64,000 nt of DNA from Candolleomyces eurysporus (lineage: Eukaryota; Basidiomycota; Agaricomycetes; Agaricales; Psathyrellaceae). Location of the stretch: assembly GCA_027579435.1 (NCBI GenBank), contig JANBPK010000814.1, positions 1-64,000 on the forward strand, in the 5' to 3' direction. The number at the start of each line of letters is the position of its first letter. Position 1 is the first letter of the stretch. Below the pieces are notes generated by a model that saw nothing but the letters and a program-made list of their open reading frames with translations, was not told where the DNA came from and did no database searches. Both the position numbers and the translations under genes were made by a program. This document shows, in pieces, positions 28,249 through 40,224 of this stretch.

Positions 28249-28463
28249 GGCTGTCTGGTTACCTCCCCGGGTCCGGTCGTGGGCTGGAATAAGAGAGCGG
28301 CTCGGACGCCAGCAGACACGGCGACCAGAGAATTTGGGACGGATGATTAGTCAGTGCGGGCCGGGATCGTGTCGCGCGCTCTCGTGACCTGCTTGTAAGT
28401 TTGCGGGTCGCGTCTTCCTCTTTGCTGACATTCATAACGCGTCTTGTGTCTCCTTCTACCACC

Positions 28464-30721
28464 ATGGCCCTCAAACGCTCTCGAGGAGACTCTGAAGAAC
28501 CCGAGGACGTTGTCTACAGCGATGCCGAGTCCTCAATTTCGGGCAGCCCGTCAAAGCCAGCAGCCACGGTCGCGTCGACGTCGACAGCGATGGCGGGCTC
28601 ACCAAGCAAACGAGCGAGACGAATGGCCTCGTTCCCTCGAACCCCCACCACCCTCTTTCGCACCACCAAGCCTTCAACCAACGCATTTGTAACTCCGGCG
28701 AGAGCCAGATTCACCCCACTCTACCCCCTCCAAGCATGCGACTCCCCCTCGAACCCCTTTGGCCGCAAACACTCTGAATCCCTCATCCGCAAACTCCCGC
28801 CTATCACGTCGTTTAGCAAACACCTCGCCCTGAGGTTCCAGTTTGTTAGAAAGGGCGTGCCGTTCAATGGTGGGAAGCCCGGGGGTGTCTGCAGGGTTGT
28901 CCAGGTCCCGCTGAACTTTACGTTCGTGCACCTCAGGTGCCTCATCTCCTTCCTTTTCGACGCCCCCGGAACGAAGGGACGGATAGCAGAAGACGATGAT
29001 CATCTATTCGAGATCAAGAAGGAGGTGGAGAAGTACAGTGTGACGTATAAGCCGGGCCAGATCAAGAACGGGAGGACGTGGGCCAAGTTGTCGAGTACGC
29101 GTGACCCTTGTCGGTGGCGCGCAGAGGAGAACGAGGTCGACGAAGACGATGATGAAGATATAGATGAGGCCGAGGAAGCGGGGAGGGATTTCGGAGAGGG
29201 GGATGATGATTGGGAGTGGAAGGACGAGGAGGACTTTACGCTTGATCATGCGTGGCCTGATGGGTTGAATGAATCGAGGGGTATCGTTTACGTGAGTTCT
29301 ATGTCCTTTCTCCATCTCGTTGTATTGGCTCATTCAATGTTTCTTCCTTAGTACCACTCACGAACTACACAAGTCCATATTACCATCAACACAGGGCGAG
29401 TCGAGCGTCGTCGCGGGTCGGGCAACACGCCCTATGTGTTCTCCGCGAAGGGACGCGTCCATCTCACGGAAGTGCCTTTGCAGCGGGTGCTCTTCAAAGA
29501 AGCATCTTTCTCTGCAAAGGGGAAGGGGAAGGAGACTCAGACTCTTCTTCCTAGGAACGGGAGAACGACGAGGAGCTCGAGCCGATTCCTCCGCTCCACC
29601 GCCTCTACCTCTCCCGCCAAACCTGCACGACCGATTTCGCCTGACATGGAAAATGGGGATGATGAACTAGACGGGTACAAGGAGTTCGACGAGAACCACC
29701 CGTTCAATGACCACCTCCATTCGACAACGATAAAGTTGAGAGCGATAGAGGACGAAACAGACGATGATGACGATCAAGACGACGACGAAGATGATCTAGT
29801 AGATGACTTCTACGTCGACTTGGACCCTAAGAGATGGAACAAACCCAACGACGCGTTCGCCGTGTACCTCCGTCAATATGTGGGCCCAGCTCCTCCCCCT
29901 TCGTCTGGCAGCGCCAGGAAACCCATCAACCTGTTCAACGACGACGATGACGAGGAGGATGTAGACCAACTTGCCAATGACGACGACGAAGAGGAGTTCG
30001 AGGAAGTGCAAGATGACACGCTCATCGTCTACCGCGAGGACGACCCGGACGACCTGAATCTGAGCAGCACGCCAGGTCTGACGTTCTCCTCGTCCTCGCC
30101 TCACCGTCTCCCGGTGATACACCCCCTCGTCGTCGCCTGCGCATTTNCCCCCCGCTCTCCTCTTCTCCGCAACGTCCCTCTGTGCGGTTCGACGTCTCGG
30201 ATCCACATTATCATGCAGGATTGGAGTTCCCTTCGCCTAGTGTGTTTCATTCACCGTCGATTATATTTCCGAGGAGGGCGTTTAAGGATAAAGATACGCC
30301 TGCGCCGAGGTTTACGGGGAAGAGGCATCGGAAGCGGTGGGAGAGGGTGGAGAGGCAGATTGAAAAGTCGAAGAGGGGCAAGGTTTTGAGGTTGAAGGTT
30401 GGGGAGGGGGAGGATGCCGATGCTGAAGGCGAAGATGATAAAGGGGATGTCGACGGAGAGGGGAAAGCGGGTGAAGATGCGGAAGGAGAGCTAGGGGAGG
30501 GGGAGGGAGAGGGAGAGGAGGGCGAAGGGGAAGAGGAAGTCAAGGACGAAGAAGACGAAGAGGAAGACTGGCTGTCTGCGCAGATCGAGCAGGATACGGA
30601 ACCTTGCGAGTATGGTGCCCACGAAGGAGAGAACGACGAGGAGGAGGTTGATCAGTTGGAAGAAGACGAGGACGAGTATGATGTTTGGAGGGGGGGTGTT
30701 GTTGGGTCGTCTGATATTTGA
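28464..30721 (+). CDS. Acidic uncharacterised nuclear-looking protein with a pRiA4b ORF3-like core
   Basis: ATG 28464 (MALKRSRGDSEEPEDVVYSD), an intron at 29293-29351 between GIVY and YHSRTTQVHITINTGRVERR, stop at 30719-30721. The first half has a Ser/Pro/Lys disordered head, then an alpha/beta core (FVHLRCLISFLFDAPGTKGR, HLFEIKKEVEKYSV, WEWKDEEDFTLDHAWPDG) that resembles plasmid pRiA4b ORF-3-like domains; that match is by eye. The second half is dominated by long Asp/Glu runs and a basic patch (RKRWERVERQIEKSKRGKVL). The N at 30147 shifts the frame; the continuing frame from RFDVSDPHYHAGLEFPSPSV is clearly coding, so the gene is probably whole. Function unknown; charged disordered tails suggest a nuclear or chromatin-linked role (inference). 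Its 3' end is partly duplicated at 36150-36420. Confidence 0.7.
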
Positions 30722-31285
30722 GCTCTTAAACACGACGAGACTGCGGACTTTTACATAGATGCTTGGATTCTGTTGGAACATACTAGCAAATAATGTTTGT
30801 ATTATATATGTATCTGTTTCCGGAATTGTTTTCACGTATATTCCGAGCTTTCTTTTCGATTCTACGTAATTCACCGTTAATGAGAAGTTCCAACCGTGAA
30901 CGTTCTACGTCTTGGATGCTGCTGCAGCACGGGTAGTAGCAGTAACGCATACAAAGATATATTCGGAACCTCGATAACTGAAGATGTCAGGGTAAGCACT
31001 ACAGGCATAATTCAGACCACAGACAGAAAACGGCATTGCGAGCCTACTGCGACATGCGTAATATTTAGTCTCCGTTGGTAACGATCCTTGCAGTTGTGTA
31101 TGTATGTAAATTTCAACTACCGAGAATACGAAAGCATAAATAAAACACTCAACATAAAGACATAAAAATATCACAAGGTCCGTAATTGGAGCTCCGTGCA
31201 TTGAAGCTACGTCCGGGATTTCTTGGCCCGGGGTTGGGTTTGAGAACGTCGAGGGGGGGCGAGATGTTGAAGCAGCCTCCTGGGC

Positions 31286-33045
31286 CTATACACTTGTGCT
31301 AGCCACTGGACCAGACGCTCTCTCTCTATCTGCGGACCTCCCACGTTTCCGACTGCAATTTGGACTCCCTTCTAGTTGATCCTGATCTTCGCCAGACCAT
31401 GGGCGCTTGTTGGATGTTTCACGCGCGGGGGATTTGGCGCCACAAAGTGTTGGGGGTCCCATACTGCCACGGGAAGCAGACAGCCTGTTGGCCGTCCCAG
31501 CAGCACTCTCGGGAGCAGGGGGCAGGGCTTTAGAGTCTGGGAGGGCTAGTGGGACATCTCCCCAACCGCGGGTATCCTCCAGGAGGAAGTCAAAATCCAT
31601 GGCCATCTTGGCATGTATGAGGGAGCAGGATTTTTGGTCTTGCCATGCGAGATTATGCCCACGTTGGTACGCTGCTGCATACAAATCATTGCGAAAATCC
31701 TCGAGGGCTTGCGCCAAGGGTCGAAGTGGTTCCACAAGGCACTCAGAAAGGGTGTCCCTGATGTCCATGACAAAAGCGCTCTGCCGCTCTCCCGACGGAA
31801 CGAGATTTTCAGTGCTAATGAAGATGAGATTTGCATGTCGTATGGACGGAGCGTGGTCGATTCGGGCAGTTATTATCCACAGCGCAATCCAAAAGACGGA
31901 TTCCAAATCGTGTTGAAAGGTATGTCGCAGGGGATATTTCTCGGAAGGAGGACTGACGACGTGTTGCCTGCGCGCCTTTTTCTCCTTCTTCGCTTTCAAG
32001 CCGTCTTCTTCAATGCTTACCGTGCCAACGCGGATGTAGACGCGTGATAATATTTCATGAGCCATAAAATATGGCGTACCCTGTCCGAGGCGTTCGTTTT
32101 ACTCTAATTTTGAGAAAGAAACGCGAACGACGCACCGTTTTCGGGTCTGTCGTCGGTGGCGACCCCTCTTTGAACGGTTTTGCATATTCGAAGTCAGCGA
32201 GCTTAAGCTTCCAGCCACCGTCCGCGTCCTGGAAAGCTAGTACATTGCCTGCGCTGATATCCTGGTGGACCCAGCCTGCACAGAACATAAGTCGCAAGGC
32301 TGGCAGGGAAGTGAGATGGTGTGAGCTATATGTATATCGCATAAACGGGACACGTACCTATGACACATTGGCCGAGGACTGTGAACGCATCGCCCACCGT
32401 CGGAAGGTAGTCGACAGGGGTGTGTTCATCCGTGAAAAGATGGAAGCATCGTTTCTTTGGTGCAAACCTGCGGTACTCTGGTTTGTTGGTCTTATCTTGA
32501 GATAGATTGGTAACTTGAAACGTCTGTGGCGAGGGTATCTGAATTCCATATCCTGTTGCTGTCATGAACTCTGTCACAAAGACGGGTGGGTCCGCAGGAT
32601 GAGTATCACCCAATACTTCTTTGGACGGATGGTCAGTCGACCCGGCCTTGATCGACAGGAAGAGATCTTTGGACTTACTGTCCTGTAGCTCGGCTTTGAA
32701 GGCTTGGATGATTCTGGCAGCCTCCGGCTCGGCGTAAAAATCTAAGCGGTCGTCTTTCTTCTGATGAGCCTTTCCACAGAACGACTGGATCTCGGTGAAC
32801 AGCTGTTCCTGGATTTGCTTCTCGGTACGGGGGTTCGTGTCAAACGACACGACTTTCAGTACGATTGGTTCTGACCCTTCCTTCTCGCGCCAACTAGTCC
32901 CCCGCTTCTCGACTTCGATAAACTTGAAGACACGAGCTTTGCGACCCGTAACAGCCATAGTACGGTAGCCACTGATGCTTGTAACTGTCGTGGAGAAAAA
33001 TCTTGACCCGTTGGCTTTGTTCGGGAACTTGTAAATATACTTCAT
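31286..33045 (-). CDS. FunK1-like protein kinase, N-truncated, copy K1 (HQD variant)
   Basis: Three exons with open frames. Exon 1 from ATG 33045 (MKYIYKFPNKANGSRFF) holds the N-lobe: VFKFIEVEKRGTSW, PIVLKVVSFD (candidate ATP-binding Lys), RTEKQIQEQLFTEIQ (helix C) and the hinge-like KKRCFHLFTDEHTPVDYLPT. Exon 2 gives LRLMFCAGWVHQDISAGNVL and LADFEYAK. Exon 3 begins GTPYFMAHEILSRVYIR, then FQHDLESVFWIALWIITARI, and a disordered basic tail (RKRGRSADRER) ending at 31286. The catalytic loop reads HQD where every other copy reads HRD. The Asp is kept, so activity may persist but is in doubt. The FunK1 N-terminal domain is missing; upstream sequence equals the array promoter. Substrate unknown. 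Confidence 0.8.
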
Positions 33046-33234
33046 GTCGATCTTCGTTCCTTTCTTCCAAGTTGGTGTATTCCAACTTGTAGATGTCGGC
33101 TGCTGTGGAAGGCGAATTCAACCGTGAAGTCCGAATCGCCGCGGTTCAAGATGTTTTGCAGACTGCGTCAGGTCACAACAATGCTAATTAACGCCGAGAT
33201 TGTTGCCCAAATCGGGGCTATTACACCTCGGCAG

Positions 33235-33440
33235 CATGTGATCGTGGCCAGCCCCGCTGCCAAGTTCGTGGCTACCAATTTGAATACGCCACCCAAATTT
33301 CAATGTTAAGCGCTCTCCTCTAACTTGCCCCATTCTTGCCAACCTTGCTTTGTTACAACAGGTTGCTTACCTGCTTGAATTTACGTGCTTTGAGCCTTTG
33401 ACCTTATGTTAGAGCTCAGAAGGAATGGTAAGTGAGACAT
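33235..33440 (+). pseudogene. Beta-glucosidase promoter relic (upstream of K1)
   Basis: Matches the beta-glucosidase upstream module (gatcgtggccagcc, gctaccaatttgaatacgcc, ttacgtgctttgagcctttg) but stops before any coding sequence and joins directly to the middle of the K2 3'-UTR module (gaaagcatatataaagcg). Confidence 0.7.
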
Positions 33441-33671
33441 GACTTGTACCAAGGTCGTAGTGGCTACTGAGACTGCGAAAGCATATATAAAGCGTCAAAC
33501 AAAAAGACAGAAAAGATATCACAAGGTACGGAGTTGGAGCTCCGTGCAGAAGCCGAGAGATGCGTCCGGGATTTCTTGGAATTCCTTCGAGACTTGCATT
33601 TGTTCCGTGTGGTGGTGGTGTTCCGGGTTTGGGTTTGAGAACGTCGAGAGGGTCGAGATAAGGAAGCAGCC

Positions 33672-35405
33672 TTAGACCTGTGTACTGGGGCTTGCCACTG
33701 GACCGGACGCTTCCTCTCTATCTGTGGCCCTCCCACGTTTCTGGCTGCGGCTCCCTTGTGGTTGGTCCTGATCTTCGCCAGGCCATGAGCTCTTGTTGAG
33801 TGTTCCACGCACCGTGGGTTTGACTCTACGACGTGTTGGCGAGCCCATACTGCCACGGGAAGCAACCAGCACGTTAGCCGCCTCAGCAGCACTCTCAAAA
33901 GCGGGAGACGGGGTTTCAGAGTCTCGGGGGGCTAGTGGAATATCTTCCCAACCGCGGGTAGCCTTCAGGAAGAAGACAAATCGAATGGTCATCTTGGCAT
34001 GTATGAGGGAATAAGATTTTTCATCTTCCCATGCTAAAATTTCCCCACGGTGGAATGCTGCTCTGTACAAATCATTGCGAACATACTCGAGGAATCGAGC
34101 CAAGGGTCGAAGTGGTTCCACAAGGCACTCGGAAAGAGTCTTGCTGCTGCTCCCAACAAAAGTGCTTTGCCTCTCTCCCAACGAGGAGAGATTTGCGTCG
34201 CTAGTGAAGATGAGATTTGCATGCTGTATGGACGGAGTGTGGTCGATTCGGGCAGTGATTATCCAAAGAGCAATCCAAAAGACGGATTCCAAATCGTGCT
34301 GAAAGTTGTGTCGCAGGGGTGGTTCTTCAGAAGCAGGATCGTCGAAGTGTAGCCCTTGCATCTCTTGAACCGTTTCTTCTAAGGTGCCTTCATCAATATC
34401 TTGTGTGCCGACGCGGATGTAGTTGCGTGATAGTAATTCATAAGCCATAAAGTATGGCGTACCCTGTCCGAGGCGTTCATTTTGCTCTGGCTTTGAGGAA
34501 AAAACGCAAACAACGCACCATTTTAGGATCTATGGTCGGTGGCGATCCGTCTTTGAACGCTTTTGCGTGTTCTAGATCAGCGAGCTGAAGTTTCCAGTCA
34601 CCCTTCGCGTCCTGTACAGCCATTACATTGCCCGCGGTGACATCGCGATGTATCCAGCCCGCACAGAACATCAGTCGAAGGGCTAGCGGGGGGNAGTGAG
34701 ATCGGGTATGCGATAGATCACATAAACGGGACACACCTATGACGCATTGCCCGAGAACTGAGAACGCATCGCCCACCGTCGGAAGGTAGTCGACAGGGGT
34801 GTGTTCGTCTGTGAAAAGGTGGAAGCATCGCTTCTTTCGTGCAAATCTGTGATAGTCTGGTTTTTTATCTTATCTTGAGAGGGATTAGTAACTTGTCTGT
34901 CGCGAGGGTATCTGAATCCCATCTCCTGTTGCCGTAATGGGCTTTGTCAAAAAGGCGGGGGGGTCCGCAGGACGAGCATCACCCAATAATTCTTTGGACG
35001 GATGGTCAGTGGACCCGGCCTTGATCAACAGGAATAGAGTACCTACTGTCCTGTAGCAAGGCTTGGATGATTCCGGCAGTCTCCGGGTCGGCGAAAAGGT
35101 AGAAGCGGTCGTCGCTCTTCCGATCAGGCTTTCCACAGAACGACTGGATTTCGGTGAACAGCTGATCCTGGATTTGTCTCTCGGTACGGGTGTTCGCGTC
35201 AATCCACACGACTTTCAGTACGATTAGTTCTGTGCCTTCCTTCTCGCGCCAGCTGGTCCCCCGCTTCTCGACTTCGATAACCTTGAGGATACGAGCTTTG
35301 CGACCCATAACAGCCACAGTACGGTAGTCACTGATGCTTGAATCCGTCGTGGAGAAAAAANCTTGACCCGTTGACTTTGTCCACGAACTTGTAGATATAC
35401 TTCAT
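33672..35405 (-). pseudogene. FunK1-like kinase copy K2, frame-broken
   Basis: Exons 2 and 3 are open: HRDVTAGNVMAV, LADLEHAK, MAYELLSRNYIR, FQHDLESVFWIALWIITARI, tail ending at 33672. Exon 1 is broken by two 5-base deletions relative to sister copies: one near 35035 (aaaaa lost within the segment for SKYKNLF), giving QDSRYSIPVDQGRVH and a stop, and one near 34899 (gaaat lost). Neither restores the other, so the N-lobe cannot be read through. These are not homopolymer-N artefacts at both sites, so I call it a pseudogene. The 5' region (ELDLTFKFVFHSSRHLQ) places it with K1 and K7. Confidence 0.75.
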
Positions 35406-35589
35406 GTCGATCTTGACTCCTTTTTTNCTTGGTGTGTTTCGACTTTGTAGATGTCGGCTGCTGTGGAAGACGAATTTAAACGTGAGGTCCAGCTCGTCGC
35501 GGTTCAAGATGTTTGTAAACACTGCGTCAGGTCACAACAATGCGAACTAGCACCGAAATTGTTGCCCAAATCGGGGTTATTTTACCTCG

Positions 35590-36010
35590 GCAATATGTGA
35601 TCGTGTCGCCAGCCGCTCCGAGTTCAAGTTGTATATATATATATATAAGTTGGTGGCTACGAATCAATGTCGAGCGCTCCCCTTTAACCTTGTCTGATTC
35701 ATTCCCAACCTTTGCTTCCTTTTTTGAACAAAGGCTGCTTACTATCTTGCCCTTACGTGCTTTGACCTTGCGCACTAGCGCGTCACGACTCACCTGCTCA
35801 CGTTCTCGGATAATTATCGGACTCTTCCCCACAATGTTAAAAAGTAATAGAACTCTCTTAAGAATGAGGGGATGCGGGGATTCGATAACCCTTGATTACA
35901 CTCTACTCACAGCTGGAAGGAGCTCATCATGGCGCTACCCAAAGACTTTCTTTCTGTGTTCGCTACGGGTAAGGCAGCCGCTTTTGCTAGAATGGTGCGC
36001 AAAGTAGTGT
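35590..36010 (+). pseudogene. Beta-glucosidase relic: promoter and first exon
   Basis: The complete promoter module (ttatcggactcttccccaca, ctactcacagct) leads to ATG at 35930 and MALPKDFLSVFATGKAA, the counterpart of MALPKDFLFGFATG in the intact gene. The first-intron donor position is kept, but no exon 2 follows. Confidence 0.85.
35632..35647. repeat. (TA)8 microsatellite
   Basis: An uninterrupted TA run inside the relic promoter between K2 and K3; absent from the other copies of the module. Confidence 0.9.
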
Positions 36011-36112
36011 GATCACCCTGAGGTGGCGTCTACCCTTGAATCCACACCACAGTATCTAGTGTAGTCACCCTTGGTTTTTGCACCAATCTAGCCGCACAAA
36101 GTGTCATACCAG

Positions 36113-36420
36113 GATCATGAGACTGACTGTCGCCTACTCAAAGACCTACCAGAAATTCAATTTTATGGTACCCACGGAGGAAAGAACGTTGAGGAGGAAG
36201 TTGACCAGTTAGAGGACGGCCGTCTGGTATTTGAGCTCCCGACTACGAAGAGACTGCGGATTTTTATCTAGATGCTTGAATTATGTCGGACCATACTAGC
36301 AAAGAATGTTTATATTATATATGTACTCGTTTCGGGTTTGTGTTCTTGTCGATTCCGAGGTTTCTTTCGGTTCTACGTGATTCACGGTCGACACCTAGTG
36401 AATGGGAAGAACTTCCAACA
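36113..36420 (+). pseudogene. Chimeric relic: beta-glucosidase fragment fused to 3' end of the acidic-protein gene
   Basis: 36113-36155 matches the intact beta-glucosidase around 26812-26855 (gagactgactg, ctcaaagacctaccagaaat). It then continues as a diverged copy of 30615-30890, the last codons and 3' flank of the acidic-protein gene (gaggaggaagttgaccagtt; tttgagctc; gcaaagaatgtttatattat). It runs into the kinase 3' module exactly as at 30890. Confidence 0.8.
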
Positions 36421-36771
36421 GTGAGCGTTATACGTCTTGGATGGTGCTGCAGCACGGGCAGTAACGCGTAACGAGATATATTCGAAGTGTCGATAATTAA
36501 AGTACAATAAAAATGGGGATGGTGGCGTAAATACTACATGCACAATTCAGAAGACAGAAAACGGATATCACGATTGTCGCAGTCGGCTCGCAATGCCAGT
36601 CTCCGTTGGAAACAATCCACGCAGTTGTGTATGCATGACGGAACTCAGGATTGGAGAAGTAAAACATGACCAAGGTAAGTAATAACTACCGAGGATACGA
36701 AAACATAAATAAAACATCAAAGTGGCAGAAAAAGATCACAGGTTACGTAATTGGAGCTCCGTGCATTGAAG

Positions 36772-39700
36772 CTACGTCCAGGATTTCTTGGGATTCCCCC
36801 GAGACTTGCCTTTGTTGCGTGTGGTGGTGGTAGTGGTCCGGGTTTGGGTTTGAGAACGTCGAGAGGGGCGACATGTTAGAGCAGCCTCCTGGACCTGTGC
36901 ACTGGTGCTGGTCACTGGACCAGACACTCCCTCTCTATCGGCGGACCTCCCACGTTTCCGACTGCGACTCCCTTCTGGTTGATCCTGATCTTCTTGATCC
37001 TGATCTTCGACAGGCCGTGAGCGCTTGTTGGATGTTCCACGCGCCGGGGGTTTGATTCCACGACGAGTTGGCGATCCCATACTGCCACGGGAAGCAACCA
37101 GCACGCTAGCCGCCTCAGCAGCACTCTCAGGAGCAGGAGACGAGGTCTTAGAGTCTTGGGGGGCTAGTGGGACATCTCCCCAACCGCGGGTATCCTCCAG
37201 GAAGACAAAATGGATGGCCACCTTGGCATGTATGAGGGAGTAAGATTTTTCGTCTTGCCAAGCTAGACTCTCCCCGCGGTGGAATGCTTCTATGTACAAA
37301 TCATTGCGAACATCCTCGAGAACTTGCGCCAAGGGTAGAAGTGGTTTCACGAGGCACTCGGAAAGGGTGTCGCTGATGTCCCCGACAAAAGTGCTTTGCC
37401 GCTCTCCCGACAGAACGAGATTTGCAGTGCTAGTGAAGATGAGTTTTGCACGTCGCATGGACGGAGTGTGGTCGATTCGGGCAGTTATTATCCACAGCGC
37501 AATCCAAAAGACGGATTCCAAATCGTGCTGAAAGTTATGTCGCAGGGGATGTTTCCCAGCAGAACGGACGATGCGTTGACTATCCTTCTGTCTGCGCGTA
37601 TCTTTCGTGGTTCCTCGTTCAAGGCTTTGCGTACCAACGCGGATGTAGTTGCGTGATAATAGTTCATGAGCCATAAAGTATGGCGTACCCTGTCCGAGGC
37701 GTTCATTTCACTCTCGCTTTGAGAAATAAACGCAAACAACGCACCGTTTTCGGATCTGTGGTCGGTGGCGACCCGTCTTTAAACGCTTTTGCATATTCTA
37801 GGTCAGCGAGCTTAAGCTTCCAGCCACCGTTCGCGTCCTGGAGAGCCAGAACATTGCCTGCGCTGATATCCCGGTGGACCCAGCCTGCACAGAACATGAG
37901 TCGAAGGGCTAGCAATAAAGTGAGATGGTGAACTATATCGAATAGTCGAATAGACGGGACACGCACCTATGACGCATTGGCCGAGAACTGTGAACGCATC
38001 GCCCACCGTCGGAAGGGAGTCGACGGGGGTGCATTCATCCGCGAAAAGGAGGAAACACCGCCTCTTTGGTGAAAACTTGCGATACTCTGGTTTTGCGATC
38101 TGATCTTCTTGAGCCAAACCATTGCTCGGGTTAGGAGAGGGATTTGTAATCTGAAATGTGTGTCGCGAGGGTATCCGAATCCCTTCACCCGCTCCCGTCA
38201 CGGGCTTTGGCAAAAAGACGGGTGGGTCCGCGGGACGAGCAACACCTGTGACTTCTTTGGACGGATGGCCAATTGACTCGGCCTTGATCAGGAGGAATAG
38301 ATTTTTGTAGTTCCCGTTCTGCAGCACGGCTTCGAAGGCTTGCATGATATCGGCGTCGTCTGGGTCAGTGAAAGAGTGTAAGCGGTCGTCGCTCTTCCAA
38401 TCCGGCTTCTCAGAGAACGACTGGATGTCGGTGAACAGCTGGTCCTGGATTTGCCTCTCGGTACGGGCGTTCGCGTCAAGCCACACGTCCTTCAGTACCA
38501 TTGGTTCTGCCCCTTCCTTCTCGCGCCAACTGGTCCCCTGCTTCTCGACTTGAATAACTTTGAAGACCCGAGTCTTGCGACCCGCAACAGCCAGAGTACG
38601 GAAGTCGCTGATGCAATCCGTCGTGGAGAAGAACCTTGACCCGTTGACTTCGTCCGGGAATTCGTAGATATACTTCTTGGCGATCTTCGCCCCTTTCTTC
38701 TTGGTAGGCTTCGACTTTGCAGATGTCGGTTCCTGTGGAAGGTGAATTTGAACGCGGGGGTCCAATCCGAGCTCCTCATCCGTAGCAAACATCAAGGAAA
38801 TCAGAACCTCGATCAGGAGGTCCTGGTCCTAGTACGCGGGTGTAAGTATAGCGATCATCTCCGGGAAGGTAAGACGTTTACCTTCACATAATCAAAGGAC
38901 TCCGATTTGACGGAGTGCGATCGGGAAAAGTACCAAAGGGTCATGCGATTGTCTTCAATTGAAATCTAGGGTAGATATGAGCCCTCTAGAGATGCAACTC
39001 GCAGCAATAAGCACTTACGGCAAGCATAAAATTCCGGCGCACGTCGTCATTCATGATGTGGCTCACAGCAGACCCGACCTGGAGACGATTCTGTTGATCC
39101 ATAGTTAGATGGGGACTAAATTAAGTCCATTTCAGACTTACCTTGCGAGCCCCAAGGTACGTCCTTTCGATCTTGAACTCCATTGGCACGATGATGTCTG
39201 TGGCATGGAGCTTAGCGTTTGAGTTCGAATTAGGCTCCCCAATGAGGGCATCGATTCGAAAGTTCCCGCCATTAACGTCAGAGCATATCCTGGTGTCCGG
39301 CACAAGTCGAAATTGATATCTGTTGCGCTTCTTCGTGGTGAAGCGCCGACCGCCGATGACTCTGCAGACTTCCTGGAGATATTTAAACGCCTCGGCCTCA
39401 GGTTTGCGCGGCTGGACTGCTGAAGGCGGTTGATTGATCATTACGCCTTTCAAGGCTGCTTTTATGGATTTGATTTCGTGCACCTTTCGAATGTGTTCGG
39501 GAAGTGGAGGAAGGTAATGGGCCTGAAACTCTGCTGGTTTGCAAATGAGAACTTCTGGATTCATGGCCTCCCCTATGTCCGTGCGTATATATGTCGTTTT
39601 GCTGTCGGGGACAGCTACCTTGCGTTCCCTTCTCGGTGTTTCGCTACACATCAATGAGACGATGCCACCTGTGTCACGCGCTGTGAGACTTACTGTAGCT

Positions 39701-39878
39701 TTTTCTGCGAGGAGGCCAACTCCTGCATTGACGGCCCAGCAGCACTGTTGTCGACGTTTATGAGTTCACTATGAAGTGTATAGAGATGAAGTGCTTACGA
39801 CTGTGAGCGAAAGCCTGATCCCATAATTTCGATGTTGGGATGGTGGTCGTCGCGGTTCAAGATGTTTACAGCAAACAT
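36772..39878 (-). CDS. Full-length FunK1 fungal protein kinase, copy K3
   Basis: The only copy with the FunK1 N-terminal domain. Start ATG 39878 (MFAVNILNRDDHHPNIEI) or in-frame ATG 39824 (MGSGFRSQS). Short exons lead to ETPRRERKVAVPDSKTTYIR, EIKSIKAALKGVMINQP, FRIDALIGE, DIIVPMEFKIE, then NRLQVGSAVSHIMNDDVRRN, RMTLWYFSRSHSVKSESFDY and DQDLLIEVLISLMFATDEEL, a typical FunK1 progression. The kinase part holds PMVLKDVWLD, RTERQIQDQLFTDIQ, RCFLLFADECTPVDSLPTVG, VHRDISAGNVLAL, LADLEYAK, GTPYFMAHELLSRNYIR and FQHDLESVFWIALWI. It also keeps the longest basic tail (RNKGKSRGNPKKSWT), ending at 36772. All exons are open and catalytic residues are present. About 850-880 residues, normal for FunK1. Likely the closest to the array ancestor. 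Confidence 0.85.
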
Positions 39879-40224
39879 CGCGTCACGAAGTATTAAGACC
39901 GAAATTGTTGCCCAAATCGGGGTTACGCCCCGGCAGCACGTGATCGTTCCCAGCCGCGCGAGGGAGTTGGCTGGCGTGTTGAGCGTCATAATGTGAGACA
40001 GACTCGATAATCTCTTTGTTCTCAACATGATTTTGATGGAGTCATGGCCGATACATTGTTCAATGCCTTTACAATGGAATTTCTTTGTAACTCCTGCGGG
40101 AATCAAGGTGGCATCGGCGTCACACTGTATGGACGAAGACAAAGAATATGGGACTGGAAGGCACATTTGAGATATATGGAGGAAAAGTAGGCGTGGCGTT
40201 GACCAACTTATCGAGGCGCATTCT

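Noticed and set aside
31407..32047. Long plus-strand frames opposite each kinase third exon (also 34050, 37396, 42012)
   Set aside because: They recur in every copy because the kinase sequence recurs; they are antisense shadows without start context or motif.
35632..35647. The (TA)8 run as a functional TATA element for a relic
   Set aside because: It is more than 280 bases from the relic ATG and unique to this copy; more simply a microsatellite expansion.
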